A stretch of 64,000 nucleotides of DNA, taken from assembly GCA_020698575.1 (NCBI GenBank), contig CM036252.1, positions 22,419,706-22,483,705 on the forward strand. The letters run 5' to 3'. Every line of letters starts with the position of its first letter. The first letter of the stretch is position 1. Position numbers and translations under genes: made by a program. This stretch comes from Bostrychus sinensis. Its lineage: Eukaryota > Chordata > Actinopteri > Gobiiformes > Eleotridae. Below are positions 22,125 through 35,800 of this stretch, in pieces. A model generated the notes under the pieces. The model saw nothing but the letters and a program-made list of their open reading frames with translations, was not told the DNA's origin and did no database searches.

Positions 22125-23412
22125 ATGTGAATGAAGCAAAGGTATTTTGGATGTAGATTACTTTCCTTTCGTCACAATCTTTTTGTTGTTCAAAACGCAG
22201 CAGCAAGTTTATTAACAGGAACTAACAGGAAAGAACATATTATTCCTGTGCTAGCTTCACTTCATTGGCTTCCAGTTGAATTCAGAATTAGGTTTAAAAT
22301 CCTTCTCCTGACTTACAAGGCCATAAATGGTACGGCCCCATCCTACATTAATGATGTTATAGTGCCATACCAACCAAGTACGAGTACTGCGCTCACAAAA
22401 TGCAGGGCTATTAGTGGTTCCCAGGGTTTCTAAAAGTACAGTTGGAGGTAGAGCCTTTAGTTACCAAGCTCCTGTTTTATGAAATCAGCTTCCAGCTCAT
22501 GTTAGAGAGGTAGACACAGTCTCTACATTTAAGGTTAGGCTTAAAACGTTCCTCTTTGAGAAAGCTTTTGGTCAGGGCAGCTAGGAACAGGGTTAACTCC
22601 ACAGCTGAAGATAGGCTGCTACAGGAGCTAGAAGCTGGGGGAAGTATGGTGCACTGAGCTTCTGTCCTCTGGTTTCATCTGCTGCTCCTCTTCTATCACT
22701 GTCATTAATATAATGAAATACTCTATATCTCCAATCAGTTCCTTGCTATTCACAAGTTGTCCCTCTCTCCCGCTCCCCTCTGGGGAGTGGGGACTGTTTC
22801 AGATGCCTGGCTGCTGGCAGATGTCCCAGTGATGATTGGATAGCTGACCCCATCTGTGCTCCTGTCCCGACCTGTGTGCCCTCAACCTCACCTCTAAGGA
22901 TTTCCCGGATCAACCTCAACCCACTCACCTGTCTGGATGAGGCCCACCTGCTGCATCCTGGATTTCCCGGACCTATCTCGCCCACTCACCTGTCTGGATG
23001 AGGCCACCTGCTGCATCCTATGGACTTCCTCAACCTCTCTCACCCACTCTCGTCTGGATGAATCCTTACAGAGCTGATCTATGATCCTATAGATGAACTA
23101 AGGGACTAGCAGTCCTAGATGCATTGCCTGTCTGTCCTGGGAGAGGATCTCTCCTTCAATATGGGCTCCATAAGGTTTCTTCTTTTTTCCCGTAGCTGGG
23201 TTTTTTAGGAGTTTTTCCTTACCGAGAAGGAGGGTCTAACGACAGGAGTGTCCTGGGTCTGTTTAGTTTAGTGTAGTTATTGTTTGTGCTGATTGTGTGT
23301 TAAGTCTGATTGTGTGTTTATGTTTGATCAACTGTTTGTGAAGCCCTTTGAGGCAACTTTTGTTGTGATATTGGGCTATACAAATAAATCTGAATTGAAT
23401 TGAAATTGAATT
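22125..23412 (+). mobile_element. L2-clade LINE 3' end
   Basis: The frame 22131-22433 contains VQNAAASLLTG, then HIIPVLASLHWLPV and RFKILLLTYKAINGTAPSYI, the C-terminal signature of fish L2-like reverse transcriptases. Frames then break. The 3' end has the family-typical tail: ttgggctatacaaataaatc followed by tgaattgaat repeats ending about 23412. An internal run of imperfect repeats built on 'cccactcacctgtctggatgaggcc' lies around 22915-23060. The copy is 5'-truncated and inactive. Confidence 0.8.
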
Positions 23413-23420
23413 TTTCTGGC

Positions 23421-26400
23421 TTACAACTTGTCCCATGTTCCAGTGAAGGTTCCCATTTTACTGAGGCTTTGAGGCACAATTTTCATGATGGTGCAGCCAT
23501 CCAGTGGTGCAAACAGAGGGTACAGCTTACCCTTGAAGCTCCCATTAAAGCTGTAGATGTGGGACTTGTTCTCTGCATTGTAGAACGAGATCTGCCCCTC
23601 CTTGTAGTCTAAATAAATCCCAATTCGCCGAGGCACAAGGCTGACTGGTAGCTCGATCACTGGCTTGGTGCAGGCGTAAAACTGGTTTGCACTGCGCCAC
23701 AGCACCCAGTATCCCTCCTTGGGACCCATGGGGAATCGGCCCTCTCTTTTTGAGCTGGCGGTGGTCAGACCCACACGCCAAGCGCCCCTGTTCACTATAT
23801 CCACCTCCCAGTAGTGACGTCCGTAGTTGTAGCCCTCCCAGCCGAGGACGCAGGGCCAAGTGTCAAAACGCTGGGAGTTGTAAGAGACGTCGGACATGAG
23901 CTGACCCTCCTGGACTATACGCTGGTCCTCTGAGAGCTGCAGCCAGGGGTGGTGGGTCAGTGGGTCCAGGATCACATCAGCTGTAAGGACAAAAAGGAGA
24001 TGGTCAGTGTATTGTCAAGCTACTAAATAAACACATTTTTATACCTTGTGCAAACTCAATTCTAGGCAAAATAGGTTAAGGCACTGCATGAAATGTAATA
24101 AAAAATATAATGTAGTAATTTGCAAATTTTATGAAACCATTTTTTATTCACAATCGAACATAAACAATGCATTCAGTTCAGTTAGATTTTCATGATAGCA
24201 ACATATGATGAAGTTAGGATGTTGCAACCAAAAAGCCAAAAAGCTGATAAAAATAAACAAAAGGGGCATAATGTACTGGTTATTTGTGATCTTTAGGTCC
24301 CAACTCAGACATGTTACTGCCATCAAATTAAAAATTTGCAATTATTGTTAATAAAATGGTAAAATGTCAACACCTGATATGTTGTGTATTTATTTATCTA
24401 TTTATTTAACAGGGACCGTGTGCAAACACATTAATTTTACAAAAGAAGAGATGCTTTACACTAGATTTAGCTACAGCTAGTTTCCATCTGCAGCTCCCAG
24501 GCAGGTGAGCAATACAATAAAATACATATATAGACATTCTAGCAACCATGTACTTCCAAATCACTTCCTCCCCATAATCACACTACACATAATCAGCCAT
24601 AAAAATTTAAAATACTACTATTACTATGGTCTATTGTGAATAATGAGTAGATGGGATTTGTGAAACAACCATGTATTCTGTTCAAATATCTACACATGGA
24701 CACAATCAAAAAAACAAATGTTGCAGAATCTTACCTGCTGCACTGCAAATCCAGCTCCACACTATAAACACAAGTAAATTAATTAGCAAAAGATGCGTCA
24801 GGAAAAGGGTTACTGAATTAGATTTTTTTTTAAGTTACCTGAATTGGGAATGTATCTTGGTATTCCTGCTTCCCAGGTCTTTTGCTTTGCCTGTAGCCAC
24901 AACTGAGGGATCGTGTTCTGAAATGGCAAGCAGAAAATAGGTTGGACTTTGAAAGGTCATTAAAATGTCTGTATAAGTGTGTAAGTAATAAGAGAATACA
25001 CTAAAAAACCTACACCGGATTTACAGTTAACCTTTGTACATATAAACCGTACCATCATTTTCCATTCACGTAATCAATGCTATCAGCTGATACAGACACA
25101 GATCAGGGTCATGTAGTCTAATTCTGGGCCTTCATTACTAAGAGCAATGTTCGGTCTGATATAAAAGCCATAACTGGGTCAAATGGACAATTAATCAGAG
25201 TTGCAGGTTATGCTTTTGGTATCTATTTTATACAAGTTCTCATTTTAATATATTTGGAAGAGTCATTTGTTAATTGCTCACCACACTGTCCTCCATGAGC
25301 AGGGACCAGGTAATGAACTCCATCAGTGGCAGCAGGTTTCTCAGACGTTTCTTCTTGAGCCCTAAGAGGCGCAACACTCGGCCCAGCTCCTCACTTGACA
25401 CACCACAACTCTACAAGACAAGCCAAATAAGTCAAAAATCAAGCTCCAAAATTGTGCTCCTATTGAACTATACAGCCTTCTTTTAAGTTTATCAATAGAT
25501 TTAAATAATGTATGATATTGGATTGGATATGAGACAAATATGTTTAAGAAGAAACTAAAGCTGAATTACTAGATTTTATTATTAGATATTTACTATAGCA
25601 TAACTAACTGCCATTTACTGTCTACTGTATTCTGCTGTATATGTGAAGTATTTGTCCCAGGATGTACTCTTTACCTCTGAAGCCTCTTGGAGCTCCCTCG
25701 CCCAGGCCATGATCCTCATCTGAGCTTCTTCTTTAGGGTTTGCCTCTTTGTCTTTCTCCCCTGGATCTTCAAGGGCTTTTGGTGTCTCCTTTAGAAGCTA
25801 AAGACATAAAGAAGTAAGTCAAATATCTGAGTGCATTTTGTCCTTAATTTATTTGCACAGCTGTAACGTGCACTAACCTGGTCAACATGGCGGAGTTCGT
25901 CAGACCACTGCAGGATCAACTTCCTGCTCTCCTCTAAACTTTGCTCAATTCGCCAATCTGACGTCTGCTCATCTCTTTTACTGGTGCCTTCTTCAGGGTC
26001 GGTCACACCCTGCCACAAACCCAAACTTCAAATCAGCATATTTTCTAAAAGCTGCAAACTAATAATCTTAATGAATTATAATAGATTTTGTGGGAAGATG
26101 GGTCATGTTGAGGGCAGTAACCTTCATTAACACTGTGCCATCCTAGGCAACTGTGTGAAGGGTAACCGAGCAGTAAAAAGGCAATAAAATGCATATCAGC
26201 TTTTGCACTGTCACGCAATATCAATAGCATTTCCTTGGCAACGCTTATCTGGACTTAGAGGGTACTCAGAGATTTACCATGGACAAGAAACTAACAGCTA
26301 GATTCTTTCTTCAAGTAGTAAATGTGTTGTTACTTTTTCTATAATACTGGCCTATCTAGCACATGATCACAAAGACACTAAAGCACAATTTGGCCACAAA

Positions 26401-27131
26401 AGGCTACATTAAAATTCTCTATGAATGGAATAAGGTAGTGATGAGGGCCCCCAGCAGGTTTTTAGAATGGGCCCCCAATTAGAGCTTTCATTAATGTACA
26501 GGCCTACAGCAAAAGGTTTCTTGTTTTTAAACCAGAGTTTGTTACAAAACCATTTAGGCTTACAAAAATCTTTATCCCTCACTTTAAACACAATCTAATC
26601 AAATATGTAGATAAACCTGTGTGTTTTTTTACCTTGCAAACTTGGTCCACCTGCTCCTTCCAGTGCTGGATAAACTGCGCACATTCTTGGAGACTCCGCA
26701 GATCTCTCAAACCCTGCTGGCGCTGGTGTTGCTGTTGCGAAACGACATGGGAGGTTATTAGACTATAACTATTTCAAATAAATTTGGCTTATGTTCGTAC
26801 TAGGTGGTGTAGTTTACCTTAGATAACTTGGTGGATGTGTCGGGTTTGGACGGTCTGCTGGGGGCGGAGCTGTGGGCCGGAGCAATGTCCTCAGGCAGCG
26901 TCCACCGAACCGCGCCAATGGAGCTGCTGGGCGCGGCGCCTCCGTCCTCGCCCTTCTGGTGGACCCGGAGCCCTGTGCACGAGCAAACAGGAGTTCAGTT
27001 CACAGAAAAATAGCCTACTGTACATTGACAAACCATGCTGTTACACGGGAGATAGTTAAAGTGAAGTTGAACAAAAAATTTACAATAGGCCCCGTACTTT
27101 TGACAGGTTTCAGAATGCTCTTTAGCTCCAT
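23421..27131 (-). CDS. RING-less coiled-coil/PRY-SPRY (B30.2) protein, 445 aa
   Basis: Nine coding exons on the minus strand, in 5'-3' order: 27131-27098 (exon from 27158), 26972-26818, 26731-26633, 26009-25878, 25797-25675, 25410-25282, 24917-24839, 24761-24735, 23980-23421. All phases agree. The start MELKSILKPV is the first ATG in this frame; an earlier ATG in the exon is out of frame. Residues about 60-190 are Glu/Gln/Lys-rich and probably helical. The last exon encodes PRY then SPRY: LDPLTHHPWLQLS, GRHYWEVDI, WRVGL, YLDYKEGQISFY. No RING, B-box or FN3 exon is seen, so it lacks ubiquitin-ligase hardware and may act as a SPRY-based binding protein, perhaps in innate immunity as many fish SPRY proteins do (inference). 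It is convergent with copy 2. Confidence 0.82.
24385..24520. repeat. Teleost interspersed repeat (ttatttaacagggac type)
   Basis: The sequence tttatttatttaacaggga then ctagtttccatctgcagctc and caggcaggtgagcaata resembles a short dispersed element seen in many fish genomes, recognised from memory only. It lies in the last intron of the SPRY gene. Confidence 0.5.
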
Positions 27132-27550
27132 GGCGCACGGTGTCAGGAGTCATGGACACTAGACAAAAAAAAAAAGTTACATTATTACATTGATATTACA
27201 AATACATTTAAATATCAACAAAAAATAAAAACAAAATGGTATTGCTATATCGAATGCTACTGAAATAAATGCTATAGACTCAGAACAGCAGCACATTCAA
27301 CTTTGTATTCAGTTGAAGAAATGTAAAAAAAAAAAAGAAAAAAAAGAGGAATAGTTTAAAAGGCTGCAATACAATTAAATAATCTTACTTATGAACCTGA
27401 TTTATGAAAAATATGACTAAATACAAGCAATTAAAATGTAGGCCTGTTTGCAAATGTAATATAAATTCCTGATGTAATGAATAAAATAGAGATGTGCACT
27501 GAAATACTCGAGAATACATTACATAATTCTTACATATAATGAGGTCATAC

Positions 27551-27670
27551 CTGCTGCTGGAGGAGCATAGGTGCAGCTCTGTAGACTCTTGAGAACTGAC
27601 AGCAGCTCCAGCTGCTCAAAGCCTTTTGTTCATTTCTGCCCCTCTCTGGACTTTAGACTGTTTTATGGGC
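27551..27670 (-). other. Putative 5' untranslated exon of the SPRY gene
   Basis: On the minus strand the block ends ccagcagcag before gtatga, a good donor, and could splice to the start-codon exon at 27158. It contains a tiny upstream frame (MNKRL, stop) and a second ATG that terminates soon after the splice. The same block survives in unit A (14833-14930), supporting its belonging to the duplicated gene. The transcription start is not defined by sequence. Confidence 0.5.
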
Positions 27671-28540
27671 AGATGGTGATATGGATCTAGTCTTGGGCAG
27701 CAACTGGCACGTTTAAATTGTGGGCAGCAATGAGGAGCTGGACTTTTCAACGCTGATAAATCTGCATTTCCCAGAAGTTATGTAACTGCCTTGACTGTAA
27801 AATGTGTAACTACAGAAGTTTATTAGCAGATTTAAATAAACAATGGGCTTCTATAAAGCCTCTGTCACCTCACAAAATTATATTTCTATTTTCCTTACCT
27901 TGACATAATATAATACTAAATGGCACATAATAACAACCAAATGCAACTGCAATTACAATTACAGATTTCAGAAATCTAAATTGAATTTACAGTTTACAAT
28001 TTGCACATTTTTCTTGATCACACTGTAAAACCCAACAGTGCCTCAGACCAGAAGAAGTTACTCTTACTCCAACATTTTAAATTTAAAAATAAATTGTCAA
28101 AACATAATAACATACTACATTATAATAAGTTCAGTCCCTGCTCAGTCCCCCTGTATCAAAAATGTTTTATAATATAGCTGAGAGTCTAAATTTTTTCAGA
28201 TTATTTCTATTATGTGGTGTAACTGACTAAATAATTAGTTTTCCTCAAATACAAGGGAAAAAATTGAGTAGTGCCTCTGTAACTTGAATGGTTTCATGTG
28301 AGTTGGCATGGACAAGAATCTAAATAGTCCCACACATACTGTCATTTTTATCGTCCCAGGGTTAAAAATGAAACAACAAACCATAAAATTTGTCTTCCTT
28401 CTGGGAAATTTCAAATAAATGTTTTAATTAAATATGAACTACATCACCACTGACTGTAATGTCTACTCTGTATTGCATTCTGCTCCAAATGTGAATAAGG
28501 AAAAGGGAAACACTGAAGACAAATCCATTTTATGTTACAT
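27671..28540. other. Intergenic, no gene seen
   Basis: AT-rich spacer between the SPRY gene promoter and the 3' end of capG. No coding or repeat feature is recognised. Confidence 0.5.
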
Positions 28541-28787
28541 TTATTTGAAATTTGTGACACTATTCCACAAAAGTAATAAAAAATTCAAACCTCACTACTT
28601 CTTATTGTCACTCACAGGAAATGCAATTTACAAAATAAGTGGCATTTAATTTTAAGAATCTAGTCCAAAAGCAGCCACAGTACCTTACAAATATTTACAT
28701 ACAAATATAAAAAAATGAAATGTGTTTTAGATCAGATGCTTTTTGCATTGTTTTTTTCATCTCCAGTGCAGAATTTCTCAAAGGCTC

Positions 28788-31700
28788 TTAATTCCAGTTT
28801 TTGAAGAACTGCTTGAAAATGATGGTCTCCTTTCCTTGGGGCAGTATCTCCACCTAAAGCATAAACATTTACTGTTATTGCTTTGTATGCAAGGATTCCC
28901 AGCTCTAAAATATTACTGCTCCAGCAGGTAGTAATCATATGTTAAGGTAAATGAATAAAATACGTTACCTGTGTTTTCATCCTGGGGTAATTCATTTGTT
29001 CGATGAAGTTATCAGCAATTTGTAAAGCAACTCTTTTCTCCTCAGCGTTAGCACCATTGCCTGTAAGTCAAAAAATACATTAGAAGCAAAAAGCAAAAGG
29101 ATATTTCCCTTTGCTAACCATCCTTAAGCTTCAAACAACAGCAATTTGTTTCAATAAAGCATCTGTCACTCAAATATTCACAAGTCAGCATTTCCATCTC
29201 ATATGATTCTGCAGCATGGTTTTACCTTTCCAAACAAAGATTTTTCCATTAGCACCATTGTCCAGGATGAAGCAGTCGTCACGCACCAGCAGCTCCTTGG
29301 CAAACGGGCTCTTCTCTGACACTTTGGTTGTTGTCATTGATCCTGTTGCATCTGACACCTATTAACAAAAGGGATATATATGTGTAATTAAATAGCTTTT
29401 CCAAGAAGGTTTTTTATTTAACAAGATTCATTGAATGCTTGATTGGTTAATGGTGTGTGTTTTTTTTTAGCAAACTATTTGAAAAAATAATGGTTGAATA
29501 TTGAGGAACACTTTAAGCAAAGCCAGTTATGGGCCAAGGAATAAATGATGTGATCAGTAAATGAACAAATGATTAGTCTCAATGAATTCTTTACTATTGT
29601 GATCTACAGTATAAGGGGTTGGTAGTTCAAAGCACAGGGCATTTACCCCTGAACTAGAAGATCCCCAGTTCTAAATGCCATATTATATCTTTACTATTGC
29701 TAGATGGGGTATTTTTTGGTGGAGGTCTGTATATATTGTATATTTCCATAAATTTGAATAAAAGCATACCTTATAGAGAGACGCAGAGTTGGAGGCGTCT
29801 GCTTTGCTGTCCTCTTCAGGTGTGCTCTCTGCCAGTGGTGGCACCTTTCCCAGCACCTAAACCACAAAATGCTTTGGTGAAACTATTATTTTACACTGCT
29901 TTAGCTTGTGGGTGTCATTTACCTTGAGCATCTCCTCTGGCTCCTCCCCCTCACAACTGTCAACAATTTTGGCTTTACCATGTCTATCTGCGTCACGGAT
30001 GAGCGATGCAATTTCACGGACTTTCTGCTTCTCGAAGATGTTGGCCTGTGAGCCAATCCAGGAGATAATGGTCTGAGGAGCATAAACTCTTTTATAAGTT
30101 CTGTCATCAATGAATACACACTCACCATATATTTTATGAAGATATTTAAAATTGTTGAATGGAGTCAAACATTACTTTACTGTCCATGTATAAAATGTTG
30201 GTCTTTCATGTCACGCTATTTGGCATTTTATGAATGCCCACAAATAAAGTAGACTACTGCTGGTAAAATGCTAGTATACAAAGAACAGCTATAGGTGCAC
30301 AGACTACTGCCTCACAACAAGGAAATTAGGAGTTCAGGCCCTCTACATGTTTTCCTCTGTTCTCCTGTTAGTGTTACTCTGGCCACCAATGACAAGCAAG
30401 TATTGGTAAATGTAAGAGTGGATGTCTGTCAGTGTATGTCCTCGAGGGGGGGCATGTAATTACCCCAGATATTCCCCAAAACAGAAAACAACTGCTGCCT
30501 TCAGCTAAATACTGAGACTCTAATGTTCTCTCCCCTGTCACTGAGAGCATACATATAGTAATTAAGAAACATTTCACAAAAAACATTGATATTTTTCTAA
30601 AAAACATCTTCATTAGGCACATTTTGCCTACGTGCAAATTCAACCATGAAGACTCCTCCTGTTCATCTCATGCCTCTCTACTTCCTCTCAGCCATTCTTT
30701 AGCTGTCTAAAATTAAACCTTCTCACTTTCCCAGCCCCATCACCACCTCAGCAGAAGAACCATCTCACTGTACTTCACCTCCTCCGCCCCATCACCACCT
30801 TCCCAGCTTCCTCTTCTCAGCCCCCACCAGTGTCTAGGCTACAGAGGAGCTCTGTCCATCAATCTTTAGTTAATTCTCCTCTTTTCCTGCTGGGATAAAA
30901 ACACCAAAATCTATTTTGACAAATTAAGTAGCGCATAATTTATTTGTACTGAATTTGTGTTGTTCCTGGTTGAATAGCTGCCGGTTTAACTTCTGCTACC
31001 AAATGGGCATGTAACCCTTATTATTTACAAAAAACAAAGGTCTATAATGACTATAGTGACTGAATTTGTCTATTTCTCTATGACTAAAGATTAAAAGTGT
31101 ACTAACATCCCCAAGGTCGAGGATGAAGCAGTCCCCCTTGTTAAAGCTGGCCCAGGACAGCTCCACTTCCTTGGCACGGATGTTGCGCTTCCCTTTGATT
31201 TGGTACAACCTGAGCACAGGCCCCGAGCCTTGAGTCCTCCTGAAGCCGGACTCCACACCGCCCTCCTATAAAATCACAAGAATATTATTTAGAGCCAATG
31301 TGGATAATTGTCTGTCCACTTGGCGCCTCTTTACCCAGTATTAATGCACTTTAGCACTAAGGCTAGGTGCTGTAAAATAATAAAGGGATTATGTTTTCTG
31401 TGATAATTTTTTTTATAGTAGATAAAATCATTACTATAAAAAAAATAGGGATTATAAGATTAAAGTGTTTATCTTCTTTGCAAATCATTTACGAGCAATT
31501 TTAAACAACCTGGATAGTGTTGACAAGTGCTGGATGATATGAACTAAAGATGATTATATGAAACTAAATCTGGCATGATGCTAACCTTGTAGCTGACACC
31601 TCTGGGAAACAGGGCCATGAACTCTGGGGACTCGTAGCCCTGGGCCTGTCTGTGCTGGACCGGGTCCCCTCCCAGATAGTCGTCCAGCTGAATGGCCAGC

Positions 31701-32859
31701 ATGGCACAGGCCATCTGCTCGTCCCCAGACGACTTCTCACCTGCAAAAACAAAACATTTAGAGGTGTGATTTAGAGTGTCCTGGTGATAAAAAATTTGAT
31801 CATTAAAATATAAGGCAACCTCCAGAATAATGATAATTTTGGCTCTTCTAATTTTTACAGTGACTGTTCTTAATTATCACTTTTGAACTGAACTGATGAT
31901 GGATCAGAGTAACATGGTGATGGACATCTTTAAATATGAATAATGTTGAAGCTCTAGGTCAGAGAGGTTAATATGTCAGTCATAGACAGAACAAAAGCCA
32001 CTTGATAAAGGTGATGTGTCATGGAAAGGCAGAGGAGCGCAGTATCAGACCAAGCCAGTGCTTTTAAAGACAAGAGGGTGTGTTCAAAGAGACGTGCACT
32101 GGTTCAAAAAGGGCCCTCTCCGAGCTGTGACAATCAGCTTAGTGTTACCTAAGCACCGGATACATGCTGGAAACAACAGCCCCATTTGAGTACTGTAACA
32201 GCCTTCATGCATTTTTAATGACTGCTGCTTCCCATGGGAGATCTCTGCCTCTGTCATCGGGCCATCATCCCACTCCCTGAAGTTAAGGGTCAGCTTTGTG
32301 TCTCGTGTGTCATCAGTGTTAATGTGACACTCATTAGCTTTTCACCTGAGCCCTGAAGCTACACACTGAAGACTGCTGATCCATGGCAAAAGCATCATTA
32401 TTGTACAATATATAACTTTTTAATGTGTTGGTAACACATTATAACATGATTAATACATTTGTAAAATTTTTGACTTGAGTTTTGGGCACCCCATGGATGA
32501 ATCAAACTCTTGATCTTCTGCATCAAACATGGGGAAACAAACCTAATGTTAGCTTAGCTCCCCTAATCTAATTATTATACAGTGTTAACAACATGTTTTA
32601 ATTGAACTGCAATATCTTTATTGGGTATACTTTATAAAACTAACTGAATGTCAACGCATTTCTTACCGATCCACATATGCAGGTCGGCCCCATTCACACC
32701 ACGGTTTTGCAGCACCAGATAAGAGTCTCCATTATAAAAGGCTCCAATCTCGGTGGGGTCCAGCAGCACCGCCTTCATCTTCTCTACTCTCCACACCCAA
32801 AGGCCCGGCGTCCGAACCTCGGGACCAAACTGACCTGGGACGGCCTGGATTGGGAGCAT
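28788..32859 (-). CDS. capg: Macrophage-capping protein CapG, gelsolin family, 344 aa
   Basis: Eight coding exons, 5'-3': 32859-32667, 31740-31586, 31265-31107, 30072-29923, 29856-29770, 29358-29226, 29060-28969, 28853-28788, all in phase. The protein starts MLPIQAVPGQFGPEV and ends FFKNWN. Three gelsolin repeats are readable: LWVWRVEKMKAV and DSYLVLQNRG (repeat 1), LYQIKGKRNIRAKEV with ISWIGSQANIFEKQK (repeat 2), and DDCFILDNGANGKIFVWKG (repeat 3). Length fits vertebrate CapG (about 348 aa) rather than six-repeat gelsolin or villin. The family caps actin filament barbed ends in a calcium-dependent way without severing, in cytoplasm and nucleus. The start ATG lies one base inside its exon, so at least one 5' untranslated exon lies upstream. 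A minus-strand AATAAA lies near 28540. Neighbours give no operon-like link. Confidence 0.95.
30290..30480. repeat. Degenerate SINE-like fragment in a capG intron
   Basis: The order 'actgcctcacaacaagg', 'ggagttcaggccc', 'tgttctcctg', 'ggatgtctgtcagtgtatg' follows the layout of a common fish SINE (tRNA-like head, then 'gaatgtctgtctgt' body), with many changes. Recognised from memory of the family; low preservation. Confidence 0.45.
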
Positions 32860-35800
32860 ACTGCATGGGAGACAAAAGTTTTGTGTTACACTAAGATTTT
32901 TCCACAAAAAAGGAAGAGGATTTAGGAAGTGAGAATAAGGCGAGTTTGGTGAGGATTGTAAAATAAAATTTAGGAAGTGGGTAGGCAATGTGACTATCAC
33001 CAGACCAGTGCATCACAAAAGTAGAAAACTATGCCCAATCCATTTTAAATATGCCACTATTGTACTTAAACCACACAGTTTGTGGTTATTGTGATGAGTG
33101 CTAAATGCAAAATGAGGCTTGTGTTGCAGGATAGATTACATTGCTTTTAGGTATATAAAGCCAAAATGTAAATAGTGCCTGGTGTCATCACAAAAACGAG
33201 GTGTGGCTATATGCAAGCTGGCTCACGCTGCAAATAAAACTTGTGAGCTTAATATGTGCACTCTTATTTATTCAAAGAAGGAAATGTCTCTGAAGAGTGT
33301 CACTAAACCACAAGCTCTGCTCTTTCCTCTTCTTCCTGTCTCTATTTCACTTAAGCTGAATTACAATGAAGATGCCAGATTATGTTTTATGCCCATGTAG
33401 ATAATAGATAGGGTTATCGTTGTACCTAGAAAGGAGCCAAGCTGAAACCACATCCAATAAACAAATGCAGGGAAAACAACCCCGCATTAACATAATTACT
33501 GACACAGAGTGTTACTTATCGTCACCAAGTTCTTTTAAAATAGCTTAGTTGTGAGTGGAGTGAAGAATAGTCAGCAGTATACAGCAGAGTATTAGCACTA
33601 ATTGTCAGCACTATGAATGTTCAAACTTGCAGACCCCCAGTTTTTTTTTTTTCTCGTTTCCCATTTAGATAACATTATGACTGAGGTTATCTGATAAGAT
33701 AGACGGCTCTCTATCAATGTTTGTTTACTAGCCAAACCTAGAGAAAGAGTATTTGAAATTGAAAGGAGGTAACAGAGTGAAGATAACAGAGAAAGGACCT
33801 AAGGTTAGAGTTACAGTGCTTAGGACAGGCGTAAAAGTAAATAAAGAGTAGCCAAAAAAGCAGAGGTCCACTTAACTGTATGATCTCTTCTGGTACCTGT
33901 GGCACGCTCCATTCGGGGTCCATTCTGCTTACCCACTAAGTGTGTTAGCGCTAGTGTCTGTGCGAGCGTGTAGGAAACCAAAAAGGCCTGGCCAGCAGTC
34001 GTATTTGCGCTCACCTGGCCTTGTTAGCTTATATGTGGCAGGTAACTGGAGCCGGTGTGATGAAAGCCAACCTGTGGCCTGTGGATACGAGGCAGGCATT
34101 GGGGGGTGGGCAGAGTCGGGTTCCTGGTTCCTGGCTAAAGCTAAACACCAGGCTGATAATTACTGGGAGAGCAAGCCACTGGCACATCCATCTTTCCACT
34201 GACTCCAGTGACTCAACTATGTCCCACTTTGACCCACAAACTTACGTTCTCCCTGCACTGTGCTCCTGATTCAAGAAATGATATAATGCATACAACAAAG
34301 GTCAGTGCAAAATGTGGATATCCAATCAATCCATATAAAGTACAGTGAATAGTGCTTGTACCAAAACCTCTAAATCAGTCTGCTCTTTAAAAATAAAAAA
34401 AATGGTTGCATGTATAAATGTACATTGAAATATAAAGTGCAACTCCCATAAGATGTCTACAAATTAAAGACAAATTTTTAAGGTAAGGTTAGGCCTGCAA
34501 ACCTCTAAATAGTTCTTAATACGAAAATATGTAACTGGCCCTATCTGTGGATGGCCTCTATAAGAAAACATAAAAAGTGAGTGGACAGAGGTGGAGATTC
34601 TGGAGACACAAGGTCAGAGACAGACAGACTGGGGTCACTGAGCAGATTAGCCATTCGTGCAGTGACCAGACAGATATATGAGAGCAGAAAATACAGAGGC
34701 AGTGTGTGCTAACTGTTTTTACAACATTTACTTTAAGCTTTATTTTCAATGATAAAACAGTTATACTTGACTCAATGTGGTTGGCTTCTTTAATTTATAC
34801 AGAAAAGAAAGATTTTAAGAGTAGATAGTGATTGGTATTTGCATTGTCAGGTGATTTACACAGAGCCATTGTGATACAACATCACCATTGTCTGACATAT
34901 CGGTGCTAGTGTCTAATAATAGACTCTACTTCTGCCCTCACTCAGCGTGAACAAAAAAAAGGGGTTTAAGTAGTTAAATTAAACCTATTTTTAATTCTTT
35001 CCAGCCTGTTACAGTAAGTATTAGTTTTCCCCTAATGCATTGTTACTCTCGCACTAGTGCTGTACTTGATTCACATCTATTTTATTCTGATGGTACTTTC
35101 TTTCTCTATAGATCCAAGAAAGAGGATGCTTTCATACCAACAAACACCCCTTAAAGAGACATTTTCAGCTCTCAAGAAGAATGAGTTCTTATGAGCATAC
35201 AGCACATGAGGCTTACTCAGTGACTCCACCCTTAGTTTAAGGAAGTAGTATTTTCAGCTTCTTGAAAAACTTCTGTAATTTAGACTAGGATGATGACAAG
35301 AGAGAGATATGCCAGTGATGACAAAAAAATAACAATTAGAAGTAATTTGCAAAGCTTATTATGTTAAAATTGACATCAGAGAAACCACAAGCTGCAAGAA
35401 CGACAAACCTAGGTTTCATTGTGTTGCTGTCGCATTCTTTCACTGAATTGTGGAGGAATGTGGCAAGTAAACAAAAGAGGTTGAATGGTAGCAATGTTCT
35501 AGGCAGAACTGACACAGGGCAAACAGTAAAAAATAGAAAAGAAAGTGTAAAATAATTTTGAAAGTTGTGTAAAGAAAAAGTCTCTTGTCCTGTCTTACCT
35601 TACAGAGTGAAGTGGTGTAACTAATGTGGTTGCAGAGAGCTGAGTGAACCAGTTTCGTACAAGAAGCAGCTCGTACTGAGAACAAATCTCCCTTTTTCAC
35701 AGACACCCACCAGACGCTGTTTCCTGCCTCTGTCTCAGGATATTTTAGCCCTGCCCTATGGCTCACAACACAAAATGGAAAAAAGTTAAGAAATGTGATT

